NCBI GenBank assembly: GCA_905221605.1
Contig: CAJNDS010002179.1
Span: 236,001 to 300,000, forward strand
Length of the DNA: 64,000 bases
Source of the DNA: Symbiodinium natans
Lineage: Eukaryota > Sar > Dinophyceae > Suessiales > Symbiodiniaceae
Direction: 5' to 3'
Shown here: positions 23,453 through 34,376 of the stretch, piece by piece
How positions within the stretch are numbered: position 1 is the stretch's first letter
Layout: every line of letters begins with the position of its first letter
The notes under the pieces: model-generated
Seen by the model: the letters and a program-made list of their open reading frames with translations, nothing else
Database searches by the model: none
Told to the model about the DNA's origin: nothing
Translations under genes and position numbers: made by a program

Positions 23453-23956
23453 AGGTGCTTTCGCCCAACCTTTCATCAATCGCAAAATGCAGAATCCAAA
23501 GTGCTCTGAATTTGAAGCACGTCAGTGCCACATGCAGCCAGCTGGATGGGACACCACATTGGCCAGCCGCGTGTTGCAGCGGCCCCATACTGACTTCAAC
23601 CAATTTGCAGGCTGTACACAATACTGGTATTTAATCGTCGGAAGAGGAGTCCTGCGCCTCCCTAGGCTATCTCGTTCATGAGCCTCTCACTATGACTGTA
23701 ATTGTGCAAGACTTGCGTCTCTACAGGCGCATGGCACACACTTGTTGCGTGCCGGAGCGCCCGTGTCCAAACTGAATTCCTTGGCTGACTTCTGAACCCC
23801 TCCTACAAGCTTAACTTGTGGGCTCCTTATTGTAGTTTCCAATAAAAACCAAAACGTTAAAGTCCTAAGAAGAAAGCCAGAAGAAAGCCAAGATACAGTG
23901 TCTACTTCGCGATCATAGTTCTTCGGGTGCGTCGCTTGGACCCGAGGCGAGGAGGT

Positions 23957-24697
23957 TCATCTCAAAGCACTCGAGCCCATTCTCCTTGGTAGCGCAGCAA
24001 CCACCTTATGATGAGGGCGCCCTTTTTTTGAGGTTTTTGAGGTTGGTTACGTTACTGTTTTTATAAGGGAACCTTCCACAAAAGGAATGGAGAAAAGGGT
24101 ACCACTGGGCTACCAAGTCTCCGTACATCTCCGACCTCATCGCCAGCGCGCTGCATTGCCATGCGCCTGGCCCGTTCTAGAGCTAGGGCTCCTGTGCGCA
24201 TGGCTGACTTGATTGCCTTGGTAGGCCAGTAACCACCTAAACCCTAAACCCTAAACCCTAAACCCTAAACCCTAAACCCTAAACCCTAAACCCTAAACCT
24301 TATAATAAGGGCACCCTTTTTGGGGGCTGGTTACTTTATAAGGGAACCTTGAACCAGAGGTTAACGGGAAAAGGGTACCACTGGGCTACCAAGTTGCCAA
24401 GGCTTTTGCATCACACCGGAGGAGGGTCACCTCGTCATCCTCCCCAAGGGCATCGCCCAAGATCTCATGGGCGGAAAGTTCACGGTCACGGCAGATAAGT
24501 TGCTGCTCTCCCACTGGAATTCCAGCAGACTTGGCAATCACCTTCTGGGCCGCGGCAACCGGTGCCGCCATGTCCACCGATACGGTGCACAAACAACCAC
24601 CAAGGCCCAGGATGCGCAAGGAACCTTCCATGGGTGCGGGTCGTGCTGCGGCTTTGCGCGCCTTCTGGCGTCGAGCCTTGCCCACCGCTGATGACAT
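23957..24697 (-). CDS. Ubiquitin-like-domain protein, three exons, two introner introns
   Basis: Exons 24697-24398, 24216-24122 and 23984-23957 join to 423 bases: 140 codons plus TGA. Residues about 1-25 are Arg/Lys/Ala-rich (MSSAVGKARRQKARKAAARP). Residues about 28-98 resemble a beta-grasp ubiquitin-like fold (SLRILGLGG, then GIPVGEQQLICRDRELSAHE and DDEVTLLRC). Residues 101-140 are a basic helix-like tail (AMRTGALALERARRMAMQRA). There is no C-terminal GG, so conjugation is unlikely and it may be a UBL adaptor; the family is not certain. Both introns are family A elements, with donor GC in the first, donor GA in the second, and 4-bp flanking repeats GCAA and GAGA. The ATG follows an AG acceptor at 24740 that could be cis- or trans-splicing. 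Confidence 0.62.
23985..24121 (-). mobile_element. Introner family A, copy 1 (intron 2 of UBL gene)
   Basis: In gene orientation the intron starts GAGACTTGGTAGCCCAGTGG and ends GCGCTACCAAG. CTTGGTAGCCCAG and its inverse are terminal inverted repeats; GAGA is duplicated on both sides. The GA donor comes from the duplicated target and the AG acceptor from the element end. Confidence 0.85.
24217..24397 (-). mobile_element. Introner family A, copy 2 (intron 1 of UBL gene) carrying a telomere array
   Basis: 181 bases, starting GCAACTTGGTAGCCCAGTGG and ending ACTGGCCTACCAAG in gene orientation, with GCAA duplicated at both borders and a GC-AG splice pair. The interior holds about eight to nine telomeric units at 24238-24299, absent from copies 1 and 5. 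Confidence 0.87.
24238..24299. repeat. CCCTAAA array inside an introner
   Basis: Uninterrupted CCCTAAA units on the plus strand, wholly inside the 24217-24397 intron. Confidence 0.95.
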
Positions 24698-24731
24698 GGC
24701 GAGGGGACGAAGATGGGACCTCTCAGCTGTA

Positions 24732-24760
24732 TTGAGACCCTGGGCAAAAGGAAAGCAATG
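24732..24760 (-). promoter_or_regulatory. Candidate splice-leader or cis acceptor upstream of UBL gene
   Basis: Minus-strand CATTGCTTTCCTTTTGCCCAG is a pyrimidine tract ending in AG at 24740, 42 bases before the ATG at 24697. In dinoflagellates such a site often receives the spliced leader; a 5'-UTR intron is the alternative. Confidence 0.4.
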
Positions 24761-25631
24761 AAGAAGCACGCATGTACAATCTCGAGTGCGTCTGGCCGTT
24801 GGTCTTGCTACCATTTTCGGGGGCACCATGAAGACCTTTAGCATCTGCTGCCGGATGGGATGAATTTCGAATCAAAGCTCCTCTAAAAGTTAGAAATTCC
24901 ATCTTCATTGGCCCTTCTTCATCTGTCGTCTACTCTTCAGAAGGGGCAACACAAGGACTCTTACTCCGAAGAACCCGCCACCTTGCGGAACAACTTCAAA
25001 GCATGCTGCCACCTCCCACCGCACTGCTCTTGGACCTCCTACAGGCCCCTATTCACACCCTACAAAATCCCCACAGGGTTCAGGGTGTATAGGGTTTTAT
25101 AGGGTTTAATAGTGTTTATGGGGTTTACAAGGTAGAAGTCATGAGTTCAGAGTTTAAGGACCCTAAACCCGAAACTCTAAATCCTACACCCTTTTTGCAT
25201 CCGGGCTATGATGTCCTGGCCAGAAAGTCTTAGCAACAGTCGCGGATCCTAGCACTCGTGGCTACGACCGCAAGAAAACCTACACCCTAAACCCTGAACC
25301 CGAACGTAGGCCCTGGGCGACGGCACGCGCCATGCCGTGAGCGCTGCCACATCGAAGCTCTTTGGTTGGACTGCGGGCCTGTCTAGGCTTTAGGGTTTAG
25401 GGTTTAGGGCCTAGGGTTTAGGGCTCAGGGCTTAGGGCTTAGGGCTCAGGGCTTAGGGTTTCGGGCTATAGGGGCCCTTTTCCCCCCAACCAGCCATGAC
25501 TTGCCTTGCTGAGAGGGCCCAAAGGTTCATGTACGTGAAGGGCTGGCTATGGGAACTCGAACACGGGGGATGGCAAGGCAAGTTCCGCATGTCTGATCAA
25601 CCGGGGCCGAGCACCGGTTTAGGGATTGGGG

Positions 25632-25735
25632 TTGGGATGTTCCCCCTTCTACTAGCAGCTCCTTAATAGGGATTATAGTAGGGGGTACTCTAATCCTTAC
25701 TAATGGGCCGTTAGTATAGGGGGGGAACATCCCAA
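25632..25735. mobile_element. Foldback element, family E copy 1
   Basis: Ends TTGGGATGTTCCCCC and GGGGGGAACATCCCAA are inverted repeats. Interior CTCCTTAATAGGGATTATAG and a central GGGGGTACTC recur in the other copies. About 104 bp; most of the element can fold on itself. Confidence 0.8.
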
Positions 25736-25954
25736 GATTCGGGTCTTCAGCTTATACCTTGAAAGGTGCCTGTCGCCCACCATCTCTGGCGCCGCAATCG
25801 GCAGCGCGTACCTCGGCATCGGGGGTCGAACAGGAAATCACCACAACGGTCAAGGATTTAGATCAACCACTTACATCGAGCCCCCACTTGTACAGCAACC
25901 CCTTGAAACAACACCAACACGAACGACGCAAAACTGTCTTTTTCAAGCCTCCAC

Positions 25955-26012
25955 GATACCCAAGAGTAACCAAGGAATACGAAGGCTACCCTTTTTGGTG
26001 TAAAGGGGCGCA
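25955..26012. mobile_element. Family N element, partial copy 2
   Basis: Shares AAGGAATACGAAGGCTACCC and TTTTTGG...TAAAGGGG with the 16489-16590 element. The left part is missing or diverged. Confidence 0.42.
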
Positions 26013-26499
26013 CGTAATGTAGGAACCTAAACCCTCAACTACCATGTGCTTAGGAACTCTCATCTCAGCGACTCCGGATGAGATCAATTGAATGCTACTG
26101 CTGCTTTAGGGCTTAGGGTTTAGGAAATAGCAATACACACAATCATCATCACAAGCGCCGCCCCAGAAACTCTGCTAGGCTTTTGACCCTCAGCTGAGCC
26201 AGTGGCGAGCCAAAAACTCGGGTGCACTCGACCTAGGACGATAGTCTCCGATCGTGCTTGTCCATGGCACGAGCCCTAAACTCTAAACCCTAAACCCTAA
26301 ACCCTAAACCCTAAACTCTAAACCATCCCTGATCTCCGACGTGCCGTGTGGAAGGGAGGTTTCGGGTGCATCTGCAGTCCAAGCTCGCTGTTGAAGCAAT
26401 TAGGGTTTAGGGTTTAGGGTTTAGGGTTTATATTGTTTTGTTTTATCTTGAACCATATTGCAATGCAATACCTCTCTTAGCAAAAACGCCCTTTCATGA

Positions 26500-26644
26500 C
26501 TTGGTAGCTCAGCAACCATAGTGTTAGAAGGAAACCTTTTTTGGGGGTTCGTTACTTTATAAGGGAACCAACCCTAATCCCTAATCCCTAAACCCTAAAC
26601 CCCAAAACCCAGAACCTAGAAAGAGGCACCACCGGGCTACCAAG
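26500..26644. mobile_element. Family A element outside any recognised gene, copy 3, carrying telomeric units
   Basis: Starts CTTGGTAGCTCAGCAACC and ends CCACCGGGCTACCAAG; ATGA is duplicated at 26496-26499 and 26645-26648. The interior holds CCCTAATCCCTAATCCCTAA and further telomere-like units. The 4-bp duplication matches that of the intronic copies, supporting transposition into DNA that is not an exon. Confidence 0.82.
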
Positions 26645-27060
26645 ATGACGATGAGAGGTTGTGGCTGTGAAGTTCGGTTCTTTGCGGGGAGTTGGAAGTT
26701 GGCAAGGCTTTTTTTTCTCAAATCGGACGCGGTTTAGGGTTTAGGGTTTGGGCTGAGGGGACCTGGCATACAAAAGACCTTGGGAGTTTTTGGGGACTGG
26801 CACGGATCGTTCTCGACCAAAATCATCTGATCATCCAAAATTGCCCACGGTATGCGGGCCGATCAAGAACAGATCATGACGTCTGACATCAGCACACCAT
26901 ACTGAAGACACGGCGTATGATATGCCCACGTAGCAATGGTAAGCCTGCATTGCCGATAGGATCCCCCCGACTCACGCCATGCATGTTACAACTGCAACAA
27001 CACCGAAGTTCATGAAACCTGACCCTAAGCACTTGTGAACCCATACTCGGACAAGCTTTC

Positions 27061-27132
27061 CCCTAAACCCTATAACCCTAAACCCTAAACCCTAAACCCT
27101 AAACCCTAAACCCTAAACCCTAAACCCTAAAC
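27061..27132. repeat. CCCTAAA array
   Basis: About nine to ten units, first one degenerate (CCCTATAA). Confidence 0.93.
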
Positions 27133-28002
27133 CTGATAGACCATCCCCACCCTTTAGCCATTTGGGTTGAGGGGCTCAGGGAGAAGGGTTCATCGAGGGG
27201 CTTAGGGCTTCGGGTTTAGGGTTACCGGGCTTGGGCAAAGCCCACACGGCTAACCTGGCTGCCCAATGTCCTTGTTCTAACCCTCAGTATGGGCCTGTAT
27301 AGTTGGGCATGATGTACTCCTAAACGCTTTTGAACCCTAAACCCCAAACTAAAAACCCAAGGGCGGGCTCCAGGCCGGAGGGGTCCGTTCGAACATCCGG
27401 GTCGGCAATGTGTATCGCCTCGGAGAGGCCAAACTCAAGGATTTTGGGGGCTTTGGTTTAGGGTTTAGGGTTTTGGGTTTAGGGCTTACAGGCTTTGAGG
27501 GCTCCCCAGCGTTTAGGGCAAGAGGGCACCCGTTCAAAGCCCATGAATTCTGAAAAGATCTCTACTGAAATCCCTGTGATGAAAGTCGGGAAGCCGGAGA
27601 ATTTACAGGTATTGCGTGCCCTAGGCAAAGAGGGTTTGGGCCACAATGGTTGCAACAGCCACAGGGCCCATCCTGCCGTGTACGTTTACATCTTCTGGGT
27701 TTAGGGTTTTTTAGGGTTTAGGGTTTAGTAGGATTTAGGGTTTAGGATTTAGGGTTTAGGATTTAGGGTTTAGGATTTAGGGTGACCATATTCCACGAAT
27801 GTCCCAGTCTTCGGGAGAACTACAGAGCAACGTATGTGGCTTGTCTGGCTGGTTCTTAGCAGCCCATGATGGAATTACGGCCCCACATCTCCCCTTTGAG
27901 GGACTAAAAAGGGTACCTCATTCCCTCAAACCCTACGAAGTGCCAGCCAGGACAGAAGAAGGGGATGGCCTGATGCGAGATGTGAAACCCAACCACCACT
28001 TC

Positions 28003-28120
28003 TAAACCCTAAACCCTAAACCCTAAACCCTAAACCCTAAACCCTAAACCCTAAACCCTAAACCCTAAACCCTAAACCCTAAACCCTAAACCCTAAACCC
28101 TAAACCCTAAACCCTAAACC
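28003..28120. repeat. CCCTAAA array, about 17 units
   Basis: Perfect plus-strand CCCTAAA units, followed by a degenerate zone. Confidence 0.96.
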
Positions 28121-28149
28121 GGACGGAGGCCAGAGGGGCACGTTCCGAA

Positions 28150-28640
28150 GATTGACCGGATGCGAAACCCTAAACCCCAAACCCTATAAACGCTAAACCC
28201 AAAACCCAAAACCGGGTAAACCCTAACCCCTGCAAACAACAAACCCTGTAAACCCTCAGCCTTATAAATCCTAAACCCTATAACCCCAAACCCTAGAAAC
28301 CCGAATTACTATAAACCCTAAGCCCTATAAACCCCAAAACCTAGACACCCTCAACACTATAAAACCTAAGCCCTAGAAACCCCCCAACCCTGGAAACCCT
28401 AGATGCTATAACTACACCCTAAACCCAAAAAAACTGAACCCGAAACCCTGTCCCTAAACACGGTAAACCCTAAACCATGAAAACCCTAAACACTACAACC
28501 CTAAACAATAAAAGCCCTGAACCCTAAACCCCGTAAATCCTAAACCTTATAAACCCTAAACACCCTGAACACTATAAACCCTGAACCCTACATACCCTGA
28601 ACCCTAACCCCTGTAAACAATAAGCACTATAAACCCTCAA
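28150..28640. repeat. Degenerate telomere-derived zone (CCCTATAAA / CCCTGTAAA units)
   Basis: About 490 bases of units such as AACCCTATAAACCCTAAAC with many substitutions and 1-3 base insertions, all in CCCTAAA polarity. It looks like an old array decaying beside the intact array at 28003-28120. Confidence 0.85.
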
Positions 28641-29314
28641 AACGATGAACCCTAAGCAAGGCACCGCGGGCGGATTTGATGGTTGAGAAAAAAGGGTGTT
28701 TTTTCCAAAGGCCTTTTGCGCTTCCATGTGCCCTGGGACAGTGAATAGACCCCTAAAGAAGACCCCAAATACCCCCCCCCCCCCCCTGTGGTGTGGTTGG
28801 GGGGATGGGGTGAGGGTTTAGGGTTTGAGGGTTTTGTTTTGGGTAGAGGGTTCCCTAAACCCTAAACCCCCCTAAACCCTAAACCCGAAACCCTAAACCC
28901 AAAACCCTAAACCTTAAACCCTAAACCCTCATCCCTAAACCCCATGAGGTGGGCGGGGGGGGGGAACCAACCCTGACCCCTGCTGCGTCCAAGGCGATCG
29001 ATGGCGGCGCAAGGCATCGCTGGCCTGGGACGTTTGAGTGTTTAGGGTTTAGGGTTCGGGGTTCAGGGTTTAGGGCATTGTTTATGGCTTTTCTTTTCTG
29101 TGATGCTTGCCACACAACCGTCTCTCCCTCCTCCCTCTGTGTCTTTCTTAGGGCCCGCAGCGTTGCACTCCGCTCTCTCATTCCTTGTTTCTTTTTTCTT
29201 GCTTTCGCTCTTTCTTTGTGGGTCATCAGGCCCGAAAGGTTTGGCGCACTTGGCCCGCCCCGACTGTCGGTTGTCGGCTCCCGGGGTTACTGAGTCCGCA
29301 TAAAGGGTTGAAGT

Positions 29315-29424
29315 CTTGGTGGCCCCGTAACCATTATCAGAAGGGCAGCCTTTTCTGGGTTGGGTACTTTAAGAAGAAACCTTGAACCCACGAAAAGGGA
29401 AAAGGGTACCACTGGGCGACCAGA
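29315..29424. mobile_element. Family A element, copy 4 (decayed)
   Basis: Starts CTTGGTGGCCCCGTAACC and ends GGTACCACTGGGCGACCAG, with AAGT on both sides. It has the family interior (GGGCAGCC..., TGGGTACTTTAAG, ACCTTGAACC, GGGAAAAGGG). Confidence 0.72.
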
Positions 29425-30863
29425 AGTGAATGCAAGAAGCTTGTGTACCTGCAAGTTAGCGAGGGTTTAGGGTTTAGGGTTTAGGATGAACCGAGACCCT
29501 GAACTCCAAGCCCCAAATCCCAAATCACTGAACCCCGAACCATTCAATCCCCAAACCGCGACACCCCTCCGATCCTTCCAAGCCGCCATAATGAACCAAC
29601 CCTAAACCCTAAACCCTAAACCCTAGACCCTATACCCTATACCCTAAACCCAACACCGACCCTGCTCTGCTTATCACGCCACGAAGGTGTCATGCTAGCA
29701 TGCTGAGGCCGATGCATGCACCGAGTTAAAGGACGTGCTCGGCGCCGACCAGATGGACCTGCCGAAAGGACCATGCAGGGGTTTCTGGGGGGGGGGGGGG
29801 GGGTTGTAGAAGTAGACATGCCCAAAAACCCTAAACCCTAAACCCTTTTGCAAACCCTAAAACCTAAACCCTTTTTTGACTCCAGGCTCAGCCGGATCCG
29901 AACTAACCCTAAACCTAAAACGTTACCGAGGGTTCAGGGAACTCTTCATGCTGAATGGCCCGAGATTTGGGGGCATCCTAGGGTTCTCAAAGCTACGAGT
30001 TCGTTTGGGGGTCGCCCATACCCTACGTGCGAACGAATCAGGGGGAGGATGACTTCCTTTATGGATCCAGGGCTTCTGACTCTGGACTCCGCTTGTTTAG
30101 GGTTTGGGTTTAGAGCTTAAGGTTTGAGGGTATCCTGCCTTGGTGGCAGAACGACCCATCAAATGGCTTGGCACGAGATTTTCGGGGTGGGGGGAGAGAT
30201 AAGATTCTGTGAGCTTCTTTGCAGTCGGGAAAATTCCTTGGGGCCAGGACATCGCACGAGATCTCAAATCATGCTGTGCGTTGCACGAGGGAAGCTTGCA
30301 GCCTTCCAGCTCTTTTTTGCAAACGCCTGTCAGTGCAATGGTAGACAGCCTCCAGCGCATCGGATAGACAAGATTTCTTTGCCAAAGCCTACCGTTGCTT
30401 CTCTATCACGTGTTCGTCCTAGGTCCTCCTAGGAAGCGATGGTTTGGGGGGAACGAAACCTTCGGGGATGAGCCAGGGGTGGTGATGTTCTTCAACGGTG
30501 ACGGGCGCTCAACAGCTGAAAAAAAACACCCATGCTCGACTTCAACTTCATGTTAAACGCCACGTAGCAACAAGGCGCTACGAGTCTTCTGGCCCTAAAC
30601 CCTAGACCCTAAACCCTAAACCCTAAACCCTAACTACGCCTGGGTGCCTGGGCCGCCATGTCTAAGCCTGCGGCGAATCTGAAGCGCAAGTCTTCAATCT
30701 CACTAGAAGTGCTCGAGGCTGGCTGGCTTTCATGTCGGCCTCTGAAGCAGTTCTTCTGCTTCGGATTAAGACATGAATGCTGCGGGTGAATCCTGCAAAG
30801 TATCGAAGCTAATTTCGGGTGCAGATCTGCCCACTACACTGATTCCCTATCTGAAGATATCGT

Positions 30864-30938
30864 ACCCTAAACCCTAAACCCTAAACCCTAAACCCTAAAC
30901 CCTAAACCCTAAACCCTAAACCCTAAACCCTAAACCCT
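30864..30938. repeat. CCCTAAA array, about 10-11 units
   Basis: Perfect units in reverse telomere polarity. Confidence 0.95.
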
Positions 30939-31081
30939 ATACATTCTACCGTACTTCCCTGGTGCGCTAAGCAACTTAAATCGCCCGAACCATGCCATGG
31001 ACCCTCCGGCTCAGCTCCCTACAAATCACGTCGGCGAGCGCCCTTTTCAGAAAGGCGGAAGGCCCCAAAGAGCCCAAATTC

Positions 31082-31214
31082 GGGTTTAGGGTTTAGGGTT
31101 TAGGGTTTAGGGTTTAGGGTTTAGGGTTTAGGGTTTAGGGTTTAGGGTTTAGGGTTTAGGGTTTAGGGTTTAGGGTTTAGGGTTTAGGGTTTAGGGTTTA
31201 GGGTTTAGGGTTTA
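31082..31214. repeat. TTTAGGG array, about 19 units
   Basis: Perfect TTTAGGG units ending exactly where a family F inverted-repeat element begins. Confidence 0.96.
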
Positions 31215-31315
31215 AAGAGCTCAATACCCCTTAGATAAGGAATGTACCTTAAACCACATTGAGGATCCTTGTATATCTAAGGTATGTTCTTATTTAATGG
31301 GCATAGAGGGCCCTT
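31215..31315. mobile_element. Short inverted-repeat element, family F copy 1
   Basis: AGAGCTCAATACCCCTTAGA...CCTTAAACCACATTGAGGATCC...ATCTAAGGTATG...AATGGGCATAGAGGGCCC. Layout and many positions match 56997-57100. It abuts a 19-unit TTTAGGG array. Confidence 0.65.
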
Positions 31316-32062
31316 TGGGGCCAGAGAAGGTCGTCGGAGAAACTTCGGGCCACTCGGAGCTAACTCGAATCGTAAGCCTTAGCAGTGGGTCTTTGCAAAC
31401 TCCATGATGGACTTCTTGGCCATGGTCCATCTTGGTGGATCCTTCTGTTTGCCTGAGCGGCTCGCGCTGCTTTAGGGTTTAGGGTTTAGGGTAGGGTTTA
31501 GGGTGCTGGAACAATTCTCGTGCCACAAGGGAGATATGCCTGAACCCGAACAACGAACGAGCCAAACGCTGAAGGTCGAAACTCTTTAGCCAGGGCTCCC
31601 CCTGCGACTGGTAGCTGTATAAATATTGCAGTGTGCTGCCGTGCGGCTCACTTTGCATCGGCCAAGGCTGATGATCTTGTCCGCATCGTACCTTGGTTTG
31701 GGAAAATCGGGCTCCTGCCTCCGAATGCTTAATCCATTGACGCCCTTTCCACAACCTTGGAAAAGAATGTCAACACTACATACACACAAGCATTTTGTAA
31801 CACCGCGGGTCTTAGGATCCGTCTAAGGGTCCCACTTTTGCAGCACACACGGAAGTGTCATGGAGCAGTTCCGGCTTCGTTTCAATGGCAGTGCGTCCGA
31901 ACCCTACGTGACAAAGTGCTCCGGATTTCTCGGAGGCATTTCATGACCCAGTCAACGCCCCTTACACAAGCCCACTGCCCCCCTGAAGGGACTTTCTTGA
32001 GCAAAGGCCCCTAAACCCTAATCCTAAACCCTAAACCCTAACCCTTTTTTAAGCCTGAACTG

Positions 32063-32151
32063 AACCCTAAACCCTAAACCCTAAACCCTAAACCCTAAAC
32101 CCTAAACCCTAAACCCTAAACCCTAAACCCTAAACCCTAAACCCTAAACCA
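32063..32151. repeat. CCCTAAA array, about 12-13 units
   Basis: Perfect units; an array of opposite polarity starts about 100 bases further at 32254. Confidence 0.95.
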
Positions 32152-32253
32152 CACCGGTCCAGCATCCCCAGCTCCATTCCCTCGGCAAGGTTCGCCCCAG
32201 GCCCAGGGACCTTGGACTCGATCCCCGAGTTAAACCTGAGTCAACAGAGGGTG

Positions 32254-32340
32254 GGTTTAGGGTTTAGGGTTTAGGGTTTAGGGTTTAGGGTTTAGGGTTT
32301 AGGGTTTAGGGTTTAGGGTTTAGGGTTTAGGGTTTAGGGT
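32254..32340. repeat. TTTAGGG array, about 12 units
   Basis: Opposite polarity to the 32063-32151 array, so the two face each other across about 100 unique bases. Confidence 0.95.
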
Positions 32341-32561
32341 CATCATGATGGCAAGAATTATCGTCACTGCCACCACATATTGCTACGGTTCTTTGTTGAG
32401 GATTTCAAGTAGGGAAAAGGCAATGACAAGATCTCACTCCACAAGCGTTCTTCTCACGTGCAGTGATGCAACAAGGAACTACAAGTGGAACCTGCGACTC
32501 CAAAGCGAAACTCAAAGAAGGAACTTTGATGTGCAAAGACCATGAGCATTACACCCTCACC

Positions 32562-32664
32562 TTGCGATGTTCCCCCTGAAACTAACAGTCCTTAATAGGG
32601 ATCATAACTGGGGGGTACTATGATCCCTCTTCAGGGCTGTTCGCATAAGCGGGAACATCCCAAC
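32562..32664. mobile_element. Foldback element, family E copy 2
   Basis: TTGCGATGTTCCCCCTGAAA ... CGGGAACATCCCAA with interior CAGTCCTTAATAGGGATCAT and GGGGGGTACTATGATCCCTC. A lone right half (CTGTTAGCATAAGGGGGAAC + ATCCCAA) follows at 32682-32709. Confidence 0.78.
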
Positions 32665-33361
32665 CCTAAACCCTCAACCCTCTGTTAGCATAAGGGGGAA
32701 CATCCCAACCTTCACCTTTGAAACCCGAAAACCTAAACCCTAGAGCGCATTCCGATTCTGTCATCCAGGAACAGCGCCCCCTCCTTCTGGAACCGCGGCC
32801 GTCGCCCCATCAGCACCCGGCCTTGACACGGCTTAGGGTTTAGGGTACGTAGATACGTTCAGAAGGTTTCTGAGCTCACTTTGAACTCTAAACCCTGACC
32901 CCACACAGGCAGTTTCGACAGGCCCTGACCTGCAAACACAGGATTTAGGGGCTCGAAGCCGACGCCCCCTCAACCATCCGGTTCAGGGTTTTGGGTTCAT
33001 GGCCTTAAGCCTGTTGTGGCCCGTCTACAGGAGCCTTTGCAGATTTGAGGTTGTCAGATTTCCACACCTGAGCTATTTGGGCTAAACCAATACTGCAACG
33101 TCTCTAAGAGGCCTGCTGGTTCACGATCTTCCAACGGCAAGGGTACGCATCCACGTAGTAAAGCCAGAAACCGAGCCACCATCCGAAGCCACCAAGGGTT
33201 TAGGGTTTAGGGTGTAGGGTTTTAGGGTTTAGGGTTTAGGGTTTAGGGTTTAGGGTTCAACAGTTTGTCATCACCCCTCCGGCAGACTTTGCAGACCCGA
33301 GAGTCAGTTGACAGGCTTGACGATCTCTTCGGTCCGCGGTGTCGTGGTGTAGGTTCCTTTC

Positions 33362-33501
33362 GGTTTAGGGTTTAGGGTTTAGGGTTTAGGGTTTAGGGTT
33401 TAGGGTTTAGGGTTTAGGGTTTAGGGTTTAGGGTTTAGGGTTTAGGGTTTAGGGTTTAGGGTTTAGGGTTTAGGGTTTAGGGTTTAGGGTTTAGGGTTTA
33501 G
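33362..33501. repeat. TTTAGGG array, 20 units
   Basis: The longest perfect array in the window, followed by degenerate units to about 33545. Confidence 0.96.
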
Positions 33502-34275
33502 GATTTAGGGCTTAGGGCTTGAGGTTTAGGATTTGGGGTTTAGGCTTACAGCTAAGCTGTGCAGAGAGTCATGAAAGCGACCCTGGGGCCGAAGGCAACC
33601 CTGCAACATCACAAGCCATCACGAAGCCAACAACTCAGACAGAGTTTCGGGTTTTGGATTTGAGGTTTAGAGTTTGGGGTTACCCTAAACCCTAAACCCT
33701 AAACCCTAAACCCTAAACTAGGGTTCCAAAAGAACCCACCCATTGTTTCTCAAGGACTGTGCAGCCAGAGCCTGGAACTCATGGCCCGTGCAACCAATTT
33801 CTGGGGGACCACATGAACCCTAAAAATTGGGTTTAGGGTTTAGGGTTTAGGGTTTAGGGCCTACAGTACCATCATTCTGCCTCAGAAAGACGAGCCCGGA
33901 ACCCTAAACCCTAAACAGTTGGTCCCCAAGGCTTCCAAATCCCTCAAGTCCGCTCCCAAACCCCGCCTACCCCCAAAACCCCCACCGGCCCTAAACCCTA
34001 AACCCTGAACCCTAAGCCCGGAACCCTAAACCCTAAACCCTAAACCCTAAAAAGAAAGGACCCTGAGTTGCCCACCCCCCTTTTTTCAGGCAGGCCTATG
34101 AGCTGCAACCTCCTAAAACCACGGTTTAGGGTTTAGGGTTTAGGGTTTAGGGTTTAGGGTTTAGGCCTAATAATAGGAGGTAGGAGTAGGGGGACCCTTG
34201 GGGGTATAGACCCTCGTCCCCTTTGAAGGGTCTCCCTAAACCCATCTAGGAAATAACCCCTCAACCTTAATGATA

Positions 34276-34376
34276 CTTAGTTGCTGAGTTCGTCATAAGC
34301 CCCCCAAAAGTGTACACTTGCAGTTGGGGATTATCGTCTCCCAAAAGATGTGAAGTGATCTCACTCAGCTACTAAG
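34276..34376. mobile_element. Family B element outside any recognised gene, copy 1
   Basis: CTTAGTTGCTGAGTTCGTCA ... TCACTCAGCTACTAAG, inverted ends, flanked by ATA on both sides. Interior AGCCCCCCAAAAGTGTACAC and GGGGATTATCGTCTCC match intron 8 of the tubulin gene. Confidence 0.78.

Larger units (their letters stand above)
18179..23950. repeat. Interstitial telomeric repeat province 1
   Basis: Short TTTAGGG or CCCTAAA arrays alternate with unrelated sequence: 18181-18226 (+ sense), 18683-18732 (reverse), 19812-19915 (reverse, with CCCCAAA), 20022-20165 (+), 20936-21037 (TTTGGGG/TCTGGGG variants), 22727-22780, 22903-22930 and many single units. An A/T-rich stretch lies at about 20205-20400 and homopolymer C at 21364-21381. 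Apart from a weak exon candidate at 22388-22060, no gene is supported. Confidence 0.85.

Noticed and set aside
31082-31214. A true chromosome end at one of the long TTTAGGG arrays
   Set aside because: Unique sequence and other arrays of both polarities continue on each side; no array reaches the window edge.
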